From Burkholderiales bacterium (GTDB taxonomy: Bacteria; Pseudomonadota; Gammaproteobacteria; Burkholderiales; Burkholderiaceae_C): DNA of 9,761 nt. The stretch covers positions 1-9,761 of the forward strand of contig JANXMO010000627.1 in NCBI GenBank assembly GCA_025354615.1, in the 5' to 3' direction. Shown here piece by piece: positions 1-6,974 of the stretch. A program made the position numbers and the translations under genes. The notes under the pieces are model-generated. The model was given only the letters and a program-made list of their open reading frames with translations, made no database searches and was not told where the DNA came from. The stretch's first letter is position 1. Each line of letters begins with the position of its first letter.

Positions 1-1385
1 CTGGCCCGTTCAATCCGGACAGCAACAACGGCTACAACGTCGAGCACCTGCGCAACTTCAACAACGCCGCGCCCAACGTAGCCTTTGGTTTTGAAACCCA
101 GCCGGGCCATGGCGCATCATCCGACCGCGGCGAATACGCGGTGCTGCGCAACGGCTTCGTCGGCAGCCCGACCAATGTGGACTCGGTGGGCGGCACGACT
201 TATGGCGGCACTGGTGTGTACGGCGCGCAAGTCGGTGGCGTGTGGGACGCGCTGCTGGGCGAGGGCCGCAATTTCTGGTTCTTCGCCAGTTCCGACTGGC
301 ACAACCGCGGCCAGTTCGGCCCGGACGACCGCCGCACGACGCAAGACTTTTTTCCCGGTGAATACCAGCGCAATTACACGATGGTGCGCAACGGCAATGA
401 CAAGCTGCGCCCGCAGGCCATCGTAGACGGGCTGCGCACCGGCAACAATTTTGCGAGCAGCGGTCAGTTGATCGACCGCCTGGCATTCGTCGTCTGCGCC
501 TCTTACCCCGGCCCGGGCGCCAAGACCAACGCAGCGGTGGAGGCGATTGCCGTTGCGGCGGCCACCAACAACACCGACACCGATGTGGCCGGCTGCGCCA
601 CGATGGGCGAAAAACTGAAAGTGCGACCGGGTGCCGACCTGGTAGTCAGCGTGGTCGTGCGCGACCCTGCCGGAACCAACAGCTCGCCTTATGCGTTCCC
701 GAACCCGTCGTTGCTGCAGATCGGCATGAACCGGCCCATCAACGCGCCGGTGCTCGATCACATCGACCTGGTTCGCGGCACGGTCAGCGGCTACCGCACG
801 CCGGGCGCTGCGGACTACGCGGGCGAATGGCCGCGCAACACCGCCTGGCTGCGCGCCGATGGCAGCACGGCAGATCTTTCCGTGGTGCCTGCCGCAGCCA
901 AAAACACCACGGCTGCCGTCATCAAAACCTTCAATGGCAACGCCGGCACGCCGTGGGTGGCGTTCAATTCCGGCGTCGACAACACGGGCTTTTTGAAGAT
1001 GACTTACCGCGTTCCGGTGGTCTCTGCCTCGCAATACCTGCGGCTGCGCGGCACCAACCTGCCGCCCAGCGTGCCGTTTGAAACCGACGCCAGCGGCAAC
1101 CCGCTCTCAGACGTGTACACCAACGCCAGCAACCCGGCCCGGCTGCGCATTCCGTGCACCACGGTGCAAACCACGGCCATTCCGGCCGGCACTTACACCG
1201 GAACGGCCATCAACGGCTGCCCGGCGCACTTGCCAACGGTGACAATCCCGGCCACAGGCGGCACGCCCGCCTACACCGGCAAAGCGGTCGCTTATGACGT
1301 GGCCGCGTGGTCCGACTTGTGGTTCTACAGCAATCCGGTCTATGTCGAGGTCAGCGGCTCGACGGCGGTCGTAGGCGTTCGCTGA
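1..1385 (+). CDS. Exported PHP/DUF3604-like protein, 3' part only
   Basis: The reading frame is open from the window edge (first whole codon at 3) to TGA at 1383-1385, giving the last 460 residues of a larger protein; methionines inside it are not starts. Seen: a segment GFETQPGHGASSDRGEY near residues 30-46 and SSDWHNRG near residues 95-102, which hold the His and Asp residues expected of a metal-dependent PHP-type phosphohydrolase fold, then NNFASSGQLIDR. Four cysteines lie in two pairs (VCASYPG/AGCAT and IPCTT/NGCPA), which fits disulfides in an exported protein. The C-terminus ends in a conserved-looking WSDLWFYSNPVYVEV block followed by a short tail. I recognise the style of DUF3604-type proteins often found beside PPIase and HupE genes; the substrate is unknown and phosphoesterase activity is inference. 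It leads the downstream genes by 77 nt and may share their transcript. The family name is moderately sure, the coding call very sure. Confidence 0.75.
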   Translation, partial: GPFNPDSNNGYNVEHLRNFNNAAPNVAFGFETQPGHGASSDRGEYAVLRNGFVGSPTNVDSVGGTTYGGTGVYGAQVGGVWDALLGEGRNFWFFASSDWHNRGQFGPDDRRTTQDFFPGEYQRNYTMVRNGNDKLRPQAIVDGLRTGNNFASSGQLIDRLAFVVCASYPGPGAKTNAAVEAIAVAAATNNTDTDVAGCATMGEKLKVRPGADLVVSVVVRDPAGTNSSPYAFPNPSLLQIGMNRPINAPVLDHIDLVRGTVSGYRTPGAADYAGEWPRNTAWLRADGSTADLSVVPAAAKNTTAAVIKTFNGNAGTPWVAFNSGVDNTGFLKMTYRVPVVSASQYLRLRGTNLPPSVPFETDASGNPLSDVYTNASNPARLRIPCTTVQTTAIPAGTYTGTAINGCPAHLPTVTIPATGGTPAYTGKAVAYDVAAWSDLWFYSNPVYVEVSGSTAVVGVR

Positions 1386-1417
1386 CCACCTTGTTGTCAA
1401 TCGAGCCATGTCATCAA

Positions 1418-1439
1418 CGCCGCACCTCAGGGTGCGGCG
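1418..1439 (+). terminator. Perfect 9-bp hairpin, terminator-like but without a T-tract
   Basis: CGCCGCACC (1418-1426) pairs perfectly with GGTGCGGCG (1431-1439) across a TCAG loop, 33 nt after the stop of the DUF3604-like gene. The following bases (CTCGTCATG) are not T-rich, so a strong intrinsic terminator is unlikely. It could instead be a partial terminator or attenuator, or an mRNA-stabilising 3' stem that sets different expression levels for the first gene and the five that follow. It ends 13 nt before the ribosome binding site of the next gene. Confidence 0.45.
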
Positions 1440-1462
1440 CTCGTCATGTGATGGAGGCCACC

Positions 1463-1909
1463 ATGAACCCAGCATTGCACCGACGCCACCTGCTGCAATG
1501 GGCGGCTGCAGTAGGGCCTGCGCTGCTGGCCCTGCCGGCAAGCGCCCATGAATACTTCACGCCTAACCTGCGCATCAGCCACCCGTGGTGCCGCGCCACG
1601 CCGGCCGATGCACCGTTTGCCATCGTCAACATGACGTTTGAAGAAGTCGCGTTGGCTGATCACCTGATCGGGGTTGAAACCCCAGTTGCAACGGCTGTCG
1701 AAATGGGCGGCCCTACCGCGGGCGCGGCGATCGACATTGCCATTCCCGCCGGGCGTGAATTCGTTTTGGGCGAAGACGGCCTCTTCATCCGCCTGGTCGG
1801 CTTGAAACAGGCGCTGGAATTGGGGCGTTCTTACCCGCTTCGGCTGGTGTTTGCGCAAGGCGGCGAAGTCAATGCCACGCTGGATGTTGCCTACGGGCAG
1901 CGGAGTTGA
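1463..1909 (+). CDS. PCuAC-fold (DUF461) exported protein lacking most copper ligands
   Basis: Product of 148 residues. The start at 1463 is set by GGAGG at 1453-1457, 5 nt upstream; an in-frame ATG at 1451 overlaps that site and is less likely. Residues 1-28 form a signal peptide with a twin-arginine-like start (RRHLLQ at 7-12), a hydrophobic core and an ASA cleavage site, predicting a mature protein that begins with His29-Glu. The body matches the PCuAC pattern: ISHPWCRATP (38-47), DHLIGVETPVA (66-76), VEMGG (79-83), LVGLKQALELG (111-121), then LRLVFAQGGEV. Family members usually bind Cu(I) through an H(M)x10Mx21HxM set and deliver it to cytochrome oxidase. Here Met81 remains, but the later Met is Ile92 and the HxM pair aligns with Phe108 and Arg110. 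It is therefore a PCuAC relative whose copper chaperone role is doubtful. It opens a tightly packed five-gene run; the next gene begins 4 nt after its stop. Confidence 0.85.
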   Translation: MNPALHRRHLLQWAAAVGPALLALPASAHEYFTPNLRISHPWCRATPADAPFAIVNMTFEEVALADHLIGVETPVATAVEMGGPTAGAAIDIAIPAGREFVLGEDGLFIRLVGLKQALELGRSYPLRLVFAQGGEVNATLDVAYGQRS

Positions 1910-1913
1910 GGCC

Positions 1914-2792
1914 ATGCCGAAAGCAGCTGTGTTGAATTCAAACTGGGCCACGTTTTTGCGCCGCAGCGGCCCACTCGGCCGCAGCTTGCCGCGCGCGGGC
2001 TGGCTGCGTGAACCGCTGCTGCACTTCGTGGTGCTTGGTGGCTTGCTGTTTGGCGCTGACCACTTCATTGCCAGCCGCACAGGTGACCCTCGCGTCATCG
2101 TCGTCGGCAGCGAGGTGGACGCGCAGGCCCAGCAGCTGTTTCGCGCTTCGCGCAACCGCGAACCAAGCGCCGAGGAACTGGCTGCCCTGCGGCGCGTCTG
2201 GCTTGACAACGAGGTGCTGTACCGCGAAGGTTTGGCACTGCAGGTCGACCGGGGAGACGAGGCGATCCGTGAGCGCGTCATCTTCAAAGCGCTCAGCGTG
2301 ATTGACGCCAACGTCAAGCTGCCGCCGTTCGACGACGCCTTGCTGCGCATCTGGTTCGACAGCCACCGCGCCAAGTATGACGAGCCGGCGCGCTTCAGTT
2401 TCCAGGAAGCGGTGCTCGCGGACGACACCTCGGAGGCCGGCGTGCGGGCATTCGTGCAGTTATTGAACAGCGGCTTGCCGGGCGACGCACGCGCTGGCTT
2501 GCGGGTTTTCAAAGACCGCCCGCAGGCCAACCTGGTGCAGAGCTACGGTGCTGAATTCGTCCAGGCGCTGGGTACTGCGCCAGTCGGTGAATGGCGGGCA
2601 CAGCCCACCCGCGACGGCTGGCGGGCGATTCGGCTGGATGCGCTGGCCGCGCCCAAGCCGGCCCGCTTCGAGCCGCTGCGCGGCGTGGTGCTGCAGGACT
2701 GGACCGATGCGACGCTGGCCGCGCAGCGCAGCGCGGCGGTGCAGGTGCTGGCGAGAAAATACACGGTCGTCAGCGCAGCAGCGTCGCCATGA
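1914..2792 (+). CDS. Membrane-anchored parvulin-like (PpiC/SurA-type) protein, probably catalytically degenerate
   Basis: Product of 292 residues; ATG at 1914 lies 4 nt after the preceding stop with GGAG at 1902-1905. One membrane segment at about 34-50 follows WLREPLLHF, the usual opening of the anchored peptidyl-prolyl isomerases that accompany hupE genes; the 30 residues before it are unusually long, so a later start cannot be excluded. Residues 60-140 form a charged helical chaperone-like region (SAEELAALRRVWLDNEVLYREGLAL). Residues 155-245 correspond to the parvulin domain, with FGxxF-like YGAEFVQAL at 211-219 and APVGEW at 222-227. The two histidines typical of active parvulins are not visible: the first strand reads RFSFQEAVLAD and the usual GxHxV stretch reads DGWRAIRLD. 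It probably acts in the periplasm, tethered to the inner membrane, as a folding factor for the neighbouring exported proteins (inference). Its stop overlaps the next start in an ATGA, so the pair is translationally coupled. Confidence 0.75.
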   Translation: MPKAAVLNSNWATFLRRSGPLGRSLPRAGWLREPLLHFVVLGGLLFGADHFIASRTGDPRVIVVGSEVDAQAQQLFRASRNREPSAEELAALRRVWLDNEVLYREGLALQVDRGDEAIRERVIFKALSVIDANVKLPPFDDALLRIWFDSHRAKYDEPARFSFQEAVLADDTSEAGVRAFVQLLNSGLPGDARAGLRVFKDRPQANLVQSYGAEFVQALGTAPVGEWRAQPTRDGWRAIRLDALAAPKPARFEPLRGVVLQDWTDATLAAQRSAAVQVLARKYTVVSAAASP

Positions 2793-3760
2793 ACCAGTGG
2801 CTGCGCGGGGTGCTTGTGTTGCTGCTGGCGCTGCTGGAGGTGCTTGCGGCGCCCGTGTCAGCCCACGAAATGAGCATGGCCGAAATAAGCCTGCGCGAAA
2901 TTTCGCGCGGCGAATTCATCTGGCAATGGACCGCCACCAACGACCGCCAAGGCACTACCGTCGACCTGAAGCCGGCCTGGCCCGCGCACTGCCAGGCCGA
3001 AGACCATGCCGTTCACTGCGGCGAGGCCGGCCTGCAGGGCACGCTGACGATGGAGGGCGTGGGCCAGCGCTACTCGGCGGCCCTGGTGAAAATCGAGTGG
3101 TTCAACGGCCCCACCCGCGTCTACACGCTCACCGCCGGCCAGCCGACCCTGCGCCTGTACGGCGCGGCCGATGACGGGCGCGGTTGGGCCGACATCGCGT
3201 CGGTCTATGCGGTGCTGGGCGTCGAGCACATCCTCAGCGGCATTGACCACTTGCTGTTCGTGATCAGCCTGCTGTTCCTCGTCGGCTTCAACCAACGGCT
3301 GCTCTGGACCATCAGCGCCTTCACCCTCGCCCACAGCCTGACCTTGGCCAGCGCCGCACTTGGCTGGCTGACGCTCAGGGCCGCGCCGGTGGAAGCCTGC
3401 ATTGCCTTGTCGATCGTGCTGGTGGCGGCCGAGGCGCTGCACAGCCGCAACACCCTGGCGCGCCGCTGGCCGGCGCTGGTCGCGTTCTTGTTCGGGCTGG
3501 TCCACGGCCTCGGCTTTGCCAGTGCGCTGCAGGACATCGGCCTGCCACAGGCGCATTTGCCGGTGGCTTTGCTGACCTTCAATCTTGGTGTTGAAGCCGG
3601 ACAACTGCTGACGGTGGCGCTGGCCTGGGTGGTGTGGCGGCTGGCGTCCCGTTGGCCAGCGGCCGTGCGGCTGCGCACGGCCTGTTTGTATGGCATCGGC
3701 TCGATAGCGGCATGGTGGTCATGGCTGCGCGTGGCTGCCATTTTTGGTTTGACGACATGA
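2789..3760 (+). CDS. HupE/UreJ-family membrane protein with periplasmic N-terminal domain
   Basis: Product of 323 residues; ATG at 2789 overlaps the previous stop (ATGA, 2789-2792). Residues 1-25 are a signal peptide ending VSA, predicting a mature N-terminus His26-Glu. A periplasmic domain of about 110 residues follows, containing Cys68 and Cys77 (probably a disulfide) flanked by His67, His73 and His76. The HupE/UreJ membrane domain covers about 135-323 with six or seven helices and the family motifs in order: HILSGIDHLLF (147-157), FTLAHSLTL (178-186), FGLVHGLGFAS (235-245) and FNLGVEAGQ (264-272). Classical HupE/UreJ proteins move Ni2+ or Co2+ beside hydrogenase or urease genes, and the His/Asp/Glu residues above are the likely metal path. 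No hydrogenase or urease gene is present here, and this longer form is commonly annotated only as HupE/UreJ family, so the metal is unknown. Its neighbours suggest an envelope metal-handling role. Family assignment is very secure. Confidence 0.9.
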   Translation: MNQWLRGVLVLLLALLEVLAAPVSAHEMSMAEISLREISRGEFIWQWTATNDRQGTTVDLKPAWPAHCQAEDHAVHCGEAGLQGTLTMEGVGQRYSAALVKIEWFNGPTRVYTLTAGQPTLRLYGAADDGRGWADIASVYAVLGVEHILSGIDHLLFVISLLFLVGFNQRLLWTISAFTLAHSLTLASAALGWLTLRAAPVEACIALSIVLVAAEALHSRNTLARRWPALVAFLFGLVHGLGFASALQDIGLPQAHLPVALLTFNLGVEAGQLLTVALAWVVWRLASRWPAAVRLRTACLYGIGSIAAWWSWLRVAAIFGLTT

Positions 3761-4383
3761 CGGACGAAGTGCTCGGCCTGTTCCCGGTACCATTTTTGCG
3801 GGCGCCCGCCACCCTGGCCGAGCCGCTGCTGGCAGGCCTCGTAAAGACCTTTTCGCAGCGCGCCGTGAGGGACAACAACTCATCACCCCAGTTGAGCCAC
3901 ACCGAGTTGCTGCGGCCGCAGGACAACCCGCTGTTCCTGGAAGCCGCCGCCGCCATCGGCCCCAAGCTGGTCGACTTCGGCGCCCTGCTGTTTGCCGAGC
4001 GCATCGGCTGGTCGATCAAGGAAATGTGGGTCAACGTGCTGGACACCGGCGGTCGCCAGGCGATGCACAACCATGCCAACAGCTTTATTTCAGGCATCGT
4101 TTACTTGACTGCGACCGACCCGTCGTCCCGCACCGTGTTCATGAAATCCCCCGGTGGCACCGATTTCACTTTCCGCAACGACCACGCGGGCACCACCCCC
4201 ACCGCGTTCAGTGCCGACAAATGGATCAGCCCTGAGCCGGGCCCCGGCGACATGGTGCTGTTTCCCAGCTACTTGATGCACGCGGTGCCGCCGAACGCCG
4301 GCGCGCGCCGCATCACCCTGAGCTTCAACGCCATTCCCACCCGGCTGGATTCATGGGGCTACGCGATTCAGTTCAGCGCTTGA
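3757..4383 (+). CDS. 2OG-Fe(II) oxygenase-like protein (TIGR02466/PF13759 type)
   Basis: Product of 208 residues. I chose ATG 3757 because it overlaps the hupE-like stop (ATGA, 3757-3760) and the protein from there begins LGLFPVPFLRA, a usual opening for this family; an in-frame ATG at 3634 lies inside hupE. No clear Shine-Dalgarno precedes it, so translation probably depends on coupling. Seen: WVNVLDTGG (91-99), MHNHANSFISGIVYL (103-117) with His104 and His106 as candidate iron ligands, then GDMVLFPSYLMHAV (164-177) with distal His175, and RRITLSFNAIP (184-194) where Arg184 or Arg185 would hold 2-oxoglutarate. This is the double-stranded beta-helix layout of small cytoplasmic 2OG-Fe(II) oxygenases. 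There is no signal peptide or membrane segment. The substrate is unknown; hydroxylation of a protein or peptide of this operon is speculation. Confidence 0.8.
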   Translation: MTDEVLGLFPVPFLRAPATLAEPLLAGLVKTFSQRAVRDNNSSPQLSHTELLRPQDNPLFLEAAAAIGPKLVDFGALLFAERIGWSIKEMWVNVLDTGGRQAMHNHANSFISGIVYLTATDPSSRTVFMKSPGGTDFTFRNDHAGTTPTAFSADKWISPEPGPGDMVLFPSYLMHAVPPNAGARRITLSFNAIPTRLDSWGYAIQFSA

Positions 4384-6968
4384 AAACCGCCGAGCCGCCA
4401 GCCGTTGGCGCCGCCATCGCCTGCCTGGTGATGGCCGCTTCCGGCTTCGCCGGGCTTGGCTACCAAGTAGTGTGGACACAGCAAAGCGCGCTCTGGCTAG
4501 GCCATGAAACACCCGCGGTGCTGGCCGTGGTGGCCGCTTTTTTCGGCGGCATTGCGGTGGGCGCGTGGGCGCTGGGCGAGCGCATCGAGCGCAGCGGCCG
4601 GCCGCTGCGTTGGTATGTCGCTTGTGAAGCGGTGATGGCTTTCTGGGGCGCGGTGCTGCTGGCCGTTTCGCCGTCATTCAGCGGCTGGGCCGTGACGCTG
4701 ATGGGCGAGCAGCCCGCGCCCGTGTGGCAATGGGCGGTCGCTTTTGGCGCCACTTTTTTGCTGTTGCTGCCGGCCACGGCGGCCATGGGCGCCACGCTGC
4801 CAGCGGTTGAACGTGTGCTGGCACCGCTGCAGGCCGGCCAGCGTTCCATCGCCGCGCTGTATGCCAGCAACACATTTGGCGCGGTGCTCGGCGTGCTGGC
4901 CACGGCCTTCTGGCTGGTGCCGTCTTTCGGTTTGGCGCGCACTGCCAGCGTTTGCATCGCGCTGAATTTGGCCTGCGCCATCGCAGCGGGCGGCTGGCTC
5001 ACGCGGCCTGGCAACACGGCCACCGCCACTCCCACCACCGGGCGTTCAGGGTCTGATACCGCCCGGCGCGGCGTGCTGTTGCGGCTGGCCGCCACCGGGC
5101 TGCTGGGCATTGGTTACGAAGTGGTGGTGGTGCGAGTGATTGCCCAGGTGGCAGAGGACACGGTCTACACCTTTGCCTGGCTGCTGGCCGTCTACCTGGT
5201 GGGCAGCGCATGTGGCGCCGCCGCTTATGCGCGCTGGGTCACCGGCCGGCCCGCCACGCCGCGGCTGCATGATCGGCTGCAGGTGGCGCTGGCGGCAGCC
5301 TGCATCGCCAGCAGCGCCGGCCTGTGGGGCGCCGATGCAGTGCTCGATCGGTGCCAAGCCGCTTTTGGCAGCGGCATGGCGGCCCGGCTGGCCGGCGAAG
5401 CCACGCTGGCGCTGGCTGCCTTTGCCTTGCCTACGGTGGCGATGGGCGCGCTCTTCAGTCACCTGGCGCGGCTGGCGAATGTGGAGGGCGTTTCCTTCGG
5501 CCGGGCTCTGGGCTTCAACACGCTGGGCGCTGCCGCGGCGCCACTGTTGTTCGGCGTGCTCCTGGCCCCGCTGGCCGGCGCCAAAACCGCTTTGCTGGTA
5601 ATTGCCTGCGGCTACCTGGCGCTGACGACGCGCGCCACCCGTTTCACGCTCTTGGTGCTGGCGCCGGCCGGCCTGGCGCTTGGCCTGGCCGGCTGGGCGC
5701 CACGCCTGGCTTTTATCGATGTGCCTGCCGGCGGGCACATCGTCTATTACGAAGAAGGCGCGATGGCGGCGGTCAGCGTGGTTGAAGACAGCGCCGGTGT
5801 GACCCGGCTGCGCATCAACAACCGCCAGCAGGAAGGCAGCAATGCCACACGTTTCGTTGACGCACGGCAGGCGCTGCTGCCGTTGCTGCTGCACCCGGCC
5901 CCGGAACGCGCGCTTTTTCTGGGTTTGGGCACGGGTGTGACGGCGTCTGCGGCCGCTGCCGAAGCCGGTCTGCAGGTCACCGCGGTCGAATTGCTGCCGG
6001 AGGTCATCGCCGCGGCACGTTATTTCACCGCCCAGAACAGCACGCCACAGCAGCTGCAAATGATTGCCGCTGACGCCCGGCGCTACGTGCGCGTGGCGCA
6101 GCAGCACTATGACGTGATCGTGGCCGACAACTTCCACCCGGCGCGCAGCGGCTCGGGTGCGCTCTACACCCAGGAGCACTTTGCCGCCGTGCAGCAACGC
6201 CTGGCGCCGCACGGCGTGTTTTGCCAATGGCTGCCGTTGCACCAGTTGGATGTGCCCACGCTGCGCAGCATCGTGCGGTCGTTCCTCGCGGTCTACCCTG
6301 ATGGTTGGGCCCTGCTGGCCAATAACAGCCTGCAAACGCCAGTGCTGGGCCTGCTGGCGCGCGCCGATGGCAAGCGCTTCGACATCACCGCCGTGCAGCA
6401 GCGGCTCGCGCGCCGGGCCTTGCCACCGCACGGGGATTCGTTGGGGCTCGACGACGAACTGGCTGTGCTCGGCAGCTTCATCGCCGGGCCGCAGGCGCTG
6501 GCACGGTTTGCAGGCCATGCGCCGCTCAACACCGACGACCGGCCGGTGGTCGCCTACCTGGCCCCGCGCATCACCTATGCTCCCGATTCATCGCCCGCCG
6601 ACCGGCTGACGGCTGTGCTCGGCGAGCTGTCGCTCACCCCTTCGGAACTGGTCATGGCCAATCCCGATGCGGGCTGGACACGGCGGCTCACCGCCTACGG
6701 CACCGCAAGAAACCGCTTCATCGAAGCCGGCCGTGGCGTGACACCGTCGTCCGACGTCCACACCCTGCTGGCCCAGGTGCGCGAGCCTTTGTTGTCGGTG
6801 CTGCGCATCAGCCCCGATTTCAAACCGGCCTACGACCCGCTGCTGCGCATGGCCGCGGCACTGGAAGCAAGCGACCCGGCTGCCGCGCAAGCGCTGCGCA
6901 ACGAGTTGGCCCAAACGCAGCCATCGGCGCTTCGATTGCCATTTGCCGCCGCAGCGCCGCGGCATTGA
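4353..6968 (+). CDS. Polytopic membrane protein fused to a spermidine-synthase-like SAM-binding domain
   Basis: Product of 871 residues from ATG 4353, which overlaps the oxygenase gene by 31 nt; TTG at 4380 (residue 10, giving a TTGA overlap) is an alternative start and neither has a strong Shine-Dalgarno. Residues 15-215 and 235-455 are two hydrophobic blocks, together about 12-14 helices, joined by a Thr/Arg-rich linker near 215-230. They resemble the membrane half of fused MFS/spermidine synthase proteins. From about 460 a spermidine-synthase fold follows: a beta-rich entry with YYEEGAMAAVSV, the SAM loop GLGTG (524-528), acidic VEL (Glu546), AADARR (Asp574) and DNFHP (Asp592), then LYTQEHF. 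The DExxYHE segment used by true spermidine synthases for polyamine binding is not recognisable (TRFVDARQALL in its place), so polyamine synthesis is unlikely. The last 150 residues are an Ala-rich helical tail. The domain may be an aminopropyl- or methyl-transferase acting on a substrate carried by the membrane part; this is inference. Confidence 0.8.
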   Translation: MGLRDSVQRLKTAEPPAVGAAIACLVMAASGFAGLGYQVVWTQQSALWLGHETPAVLAVVAAFFGGIAVGAWALGERIERSGRPLRWYVACEAVMAFWGAVLLAVSPSFSGWAVTLMGEQPAPVWQWAVAFGATFLLLLPATAAMGATLPAVERVLAPLQAGQRSIAALYASNTFGAVLGVLATAFWLVPSFGLARTASVCIALNLACAIAAGGWLTRPGNTATATPTTGRSGSDTARRGVLLRLAATGLLGIGYEVVVVRVIAQVAEDTVYTFAWLLAVYLVGSACGAAAYARWVTGRPATPRLHDRLQVALAAACIASSAGLWGADAVLDRCQAAFGSGMAARLAGEATLALAAFALPTVAMGALFSHLARLANVEGVSFGRALGFNTLGAAAAPLLFGVLLAPLAGAKTALLVIACGYLALTTRATRFTLLVLAPAGLALGLAGWAPRLAFIDVPAGGHIVYYEEGAMAAVSVVEDSAGVTRLRINNRQQEGSNATRFVDARQALLPLLLHPAPERALFLGLGTGVTASAAAAEAGLQVTAVELLPEVIAAARYFTAQNSTPQQLQMIAADARRYVRVAQQHYDVIVADNFHPARSGSGALYTQEHFAAVQQRLAPHGVFCQWLPLHQLDVPTLRSIVRSFLAVYPDGWALLANNSLQTPVLGLLARADGKRFDITAVQQRLARRALPPHGDSLGLDDELAVLGSFIAGPQALARFAGHAPLNTDDRPVVAYLAPRITYAPDSSPADRLTAVLGELSLTPSELVMANPDAGWTRRLTAYGTARNRFIEAGRGVTPSSDVHTLLAQVREPLLSVLRISPDFKPAYDPLLRMAAALEASDPAAAQALRNELAQTQPSALRLPFAAAAPRH

Positions 6969-6974
6969 GCGCCC

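Noticed and set aside
117..1034. A 305-codon open frame on the minus strand
   Set aside because: It is the complement of the DUF3604-like gene; its composition (Arg/Ala/Val/His) is that of a shadow frame.
1391..1425. TTGTCA as a promoter -35 element before the PCuAC-like gene
   Set aside because: No -10-like hexamer lies at the right distance; the position is occupied by the GC-rich hairpin.
1671..1684. GGGGTT-GA-AACCCC palindrome
   Set aside because: It is inside the PCuAC-like coding sequence, encodes conserved residues and has a 2-nt loop; probably chance.
1427..2530. A 367-codon open frame on the minus strand
   Set aside because: It lies opposite two genes with clear family motifs; its Ser/Arg-rich product has no recognisable domain.
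5046..6518. A 490-codon open frame on the minus strand
   Set aside because: It is antisense to the SpeE-like fusion gene, rich in Arg/Gln/His/Gly with no family pattern, and typical of shadow frames in high-GC DNA.
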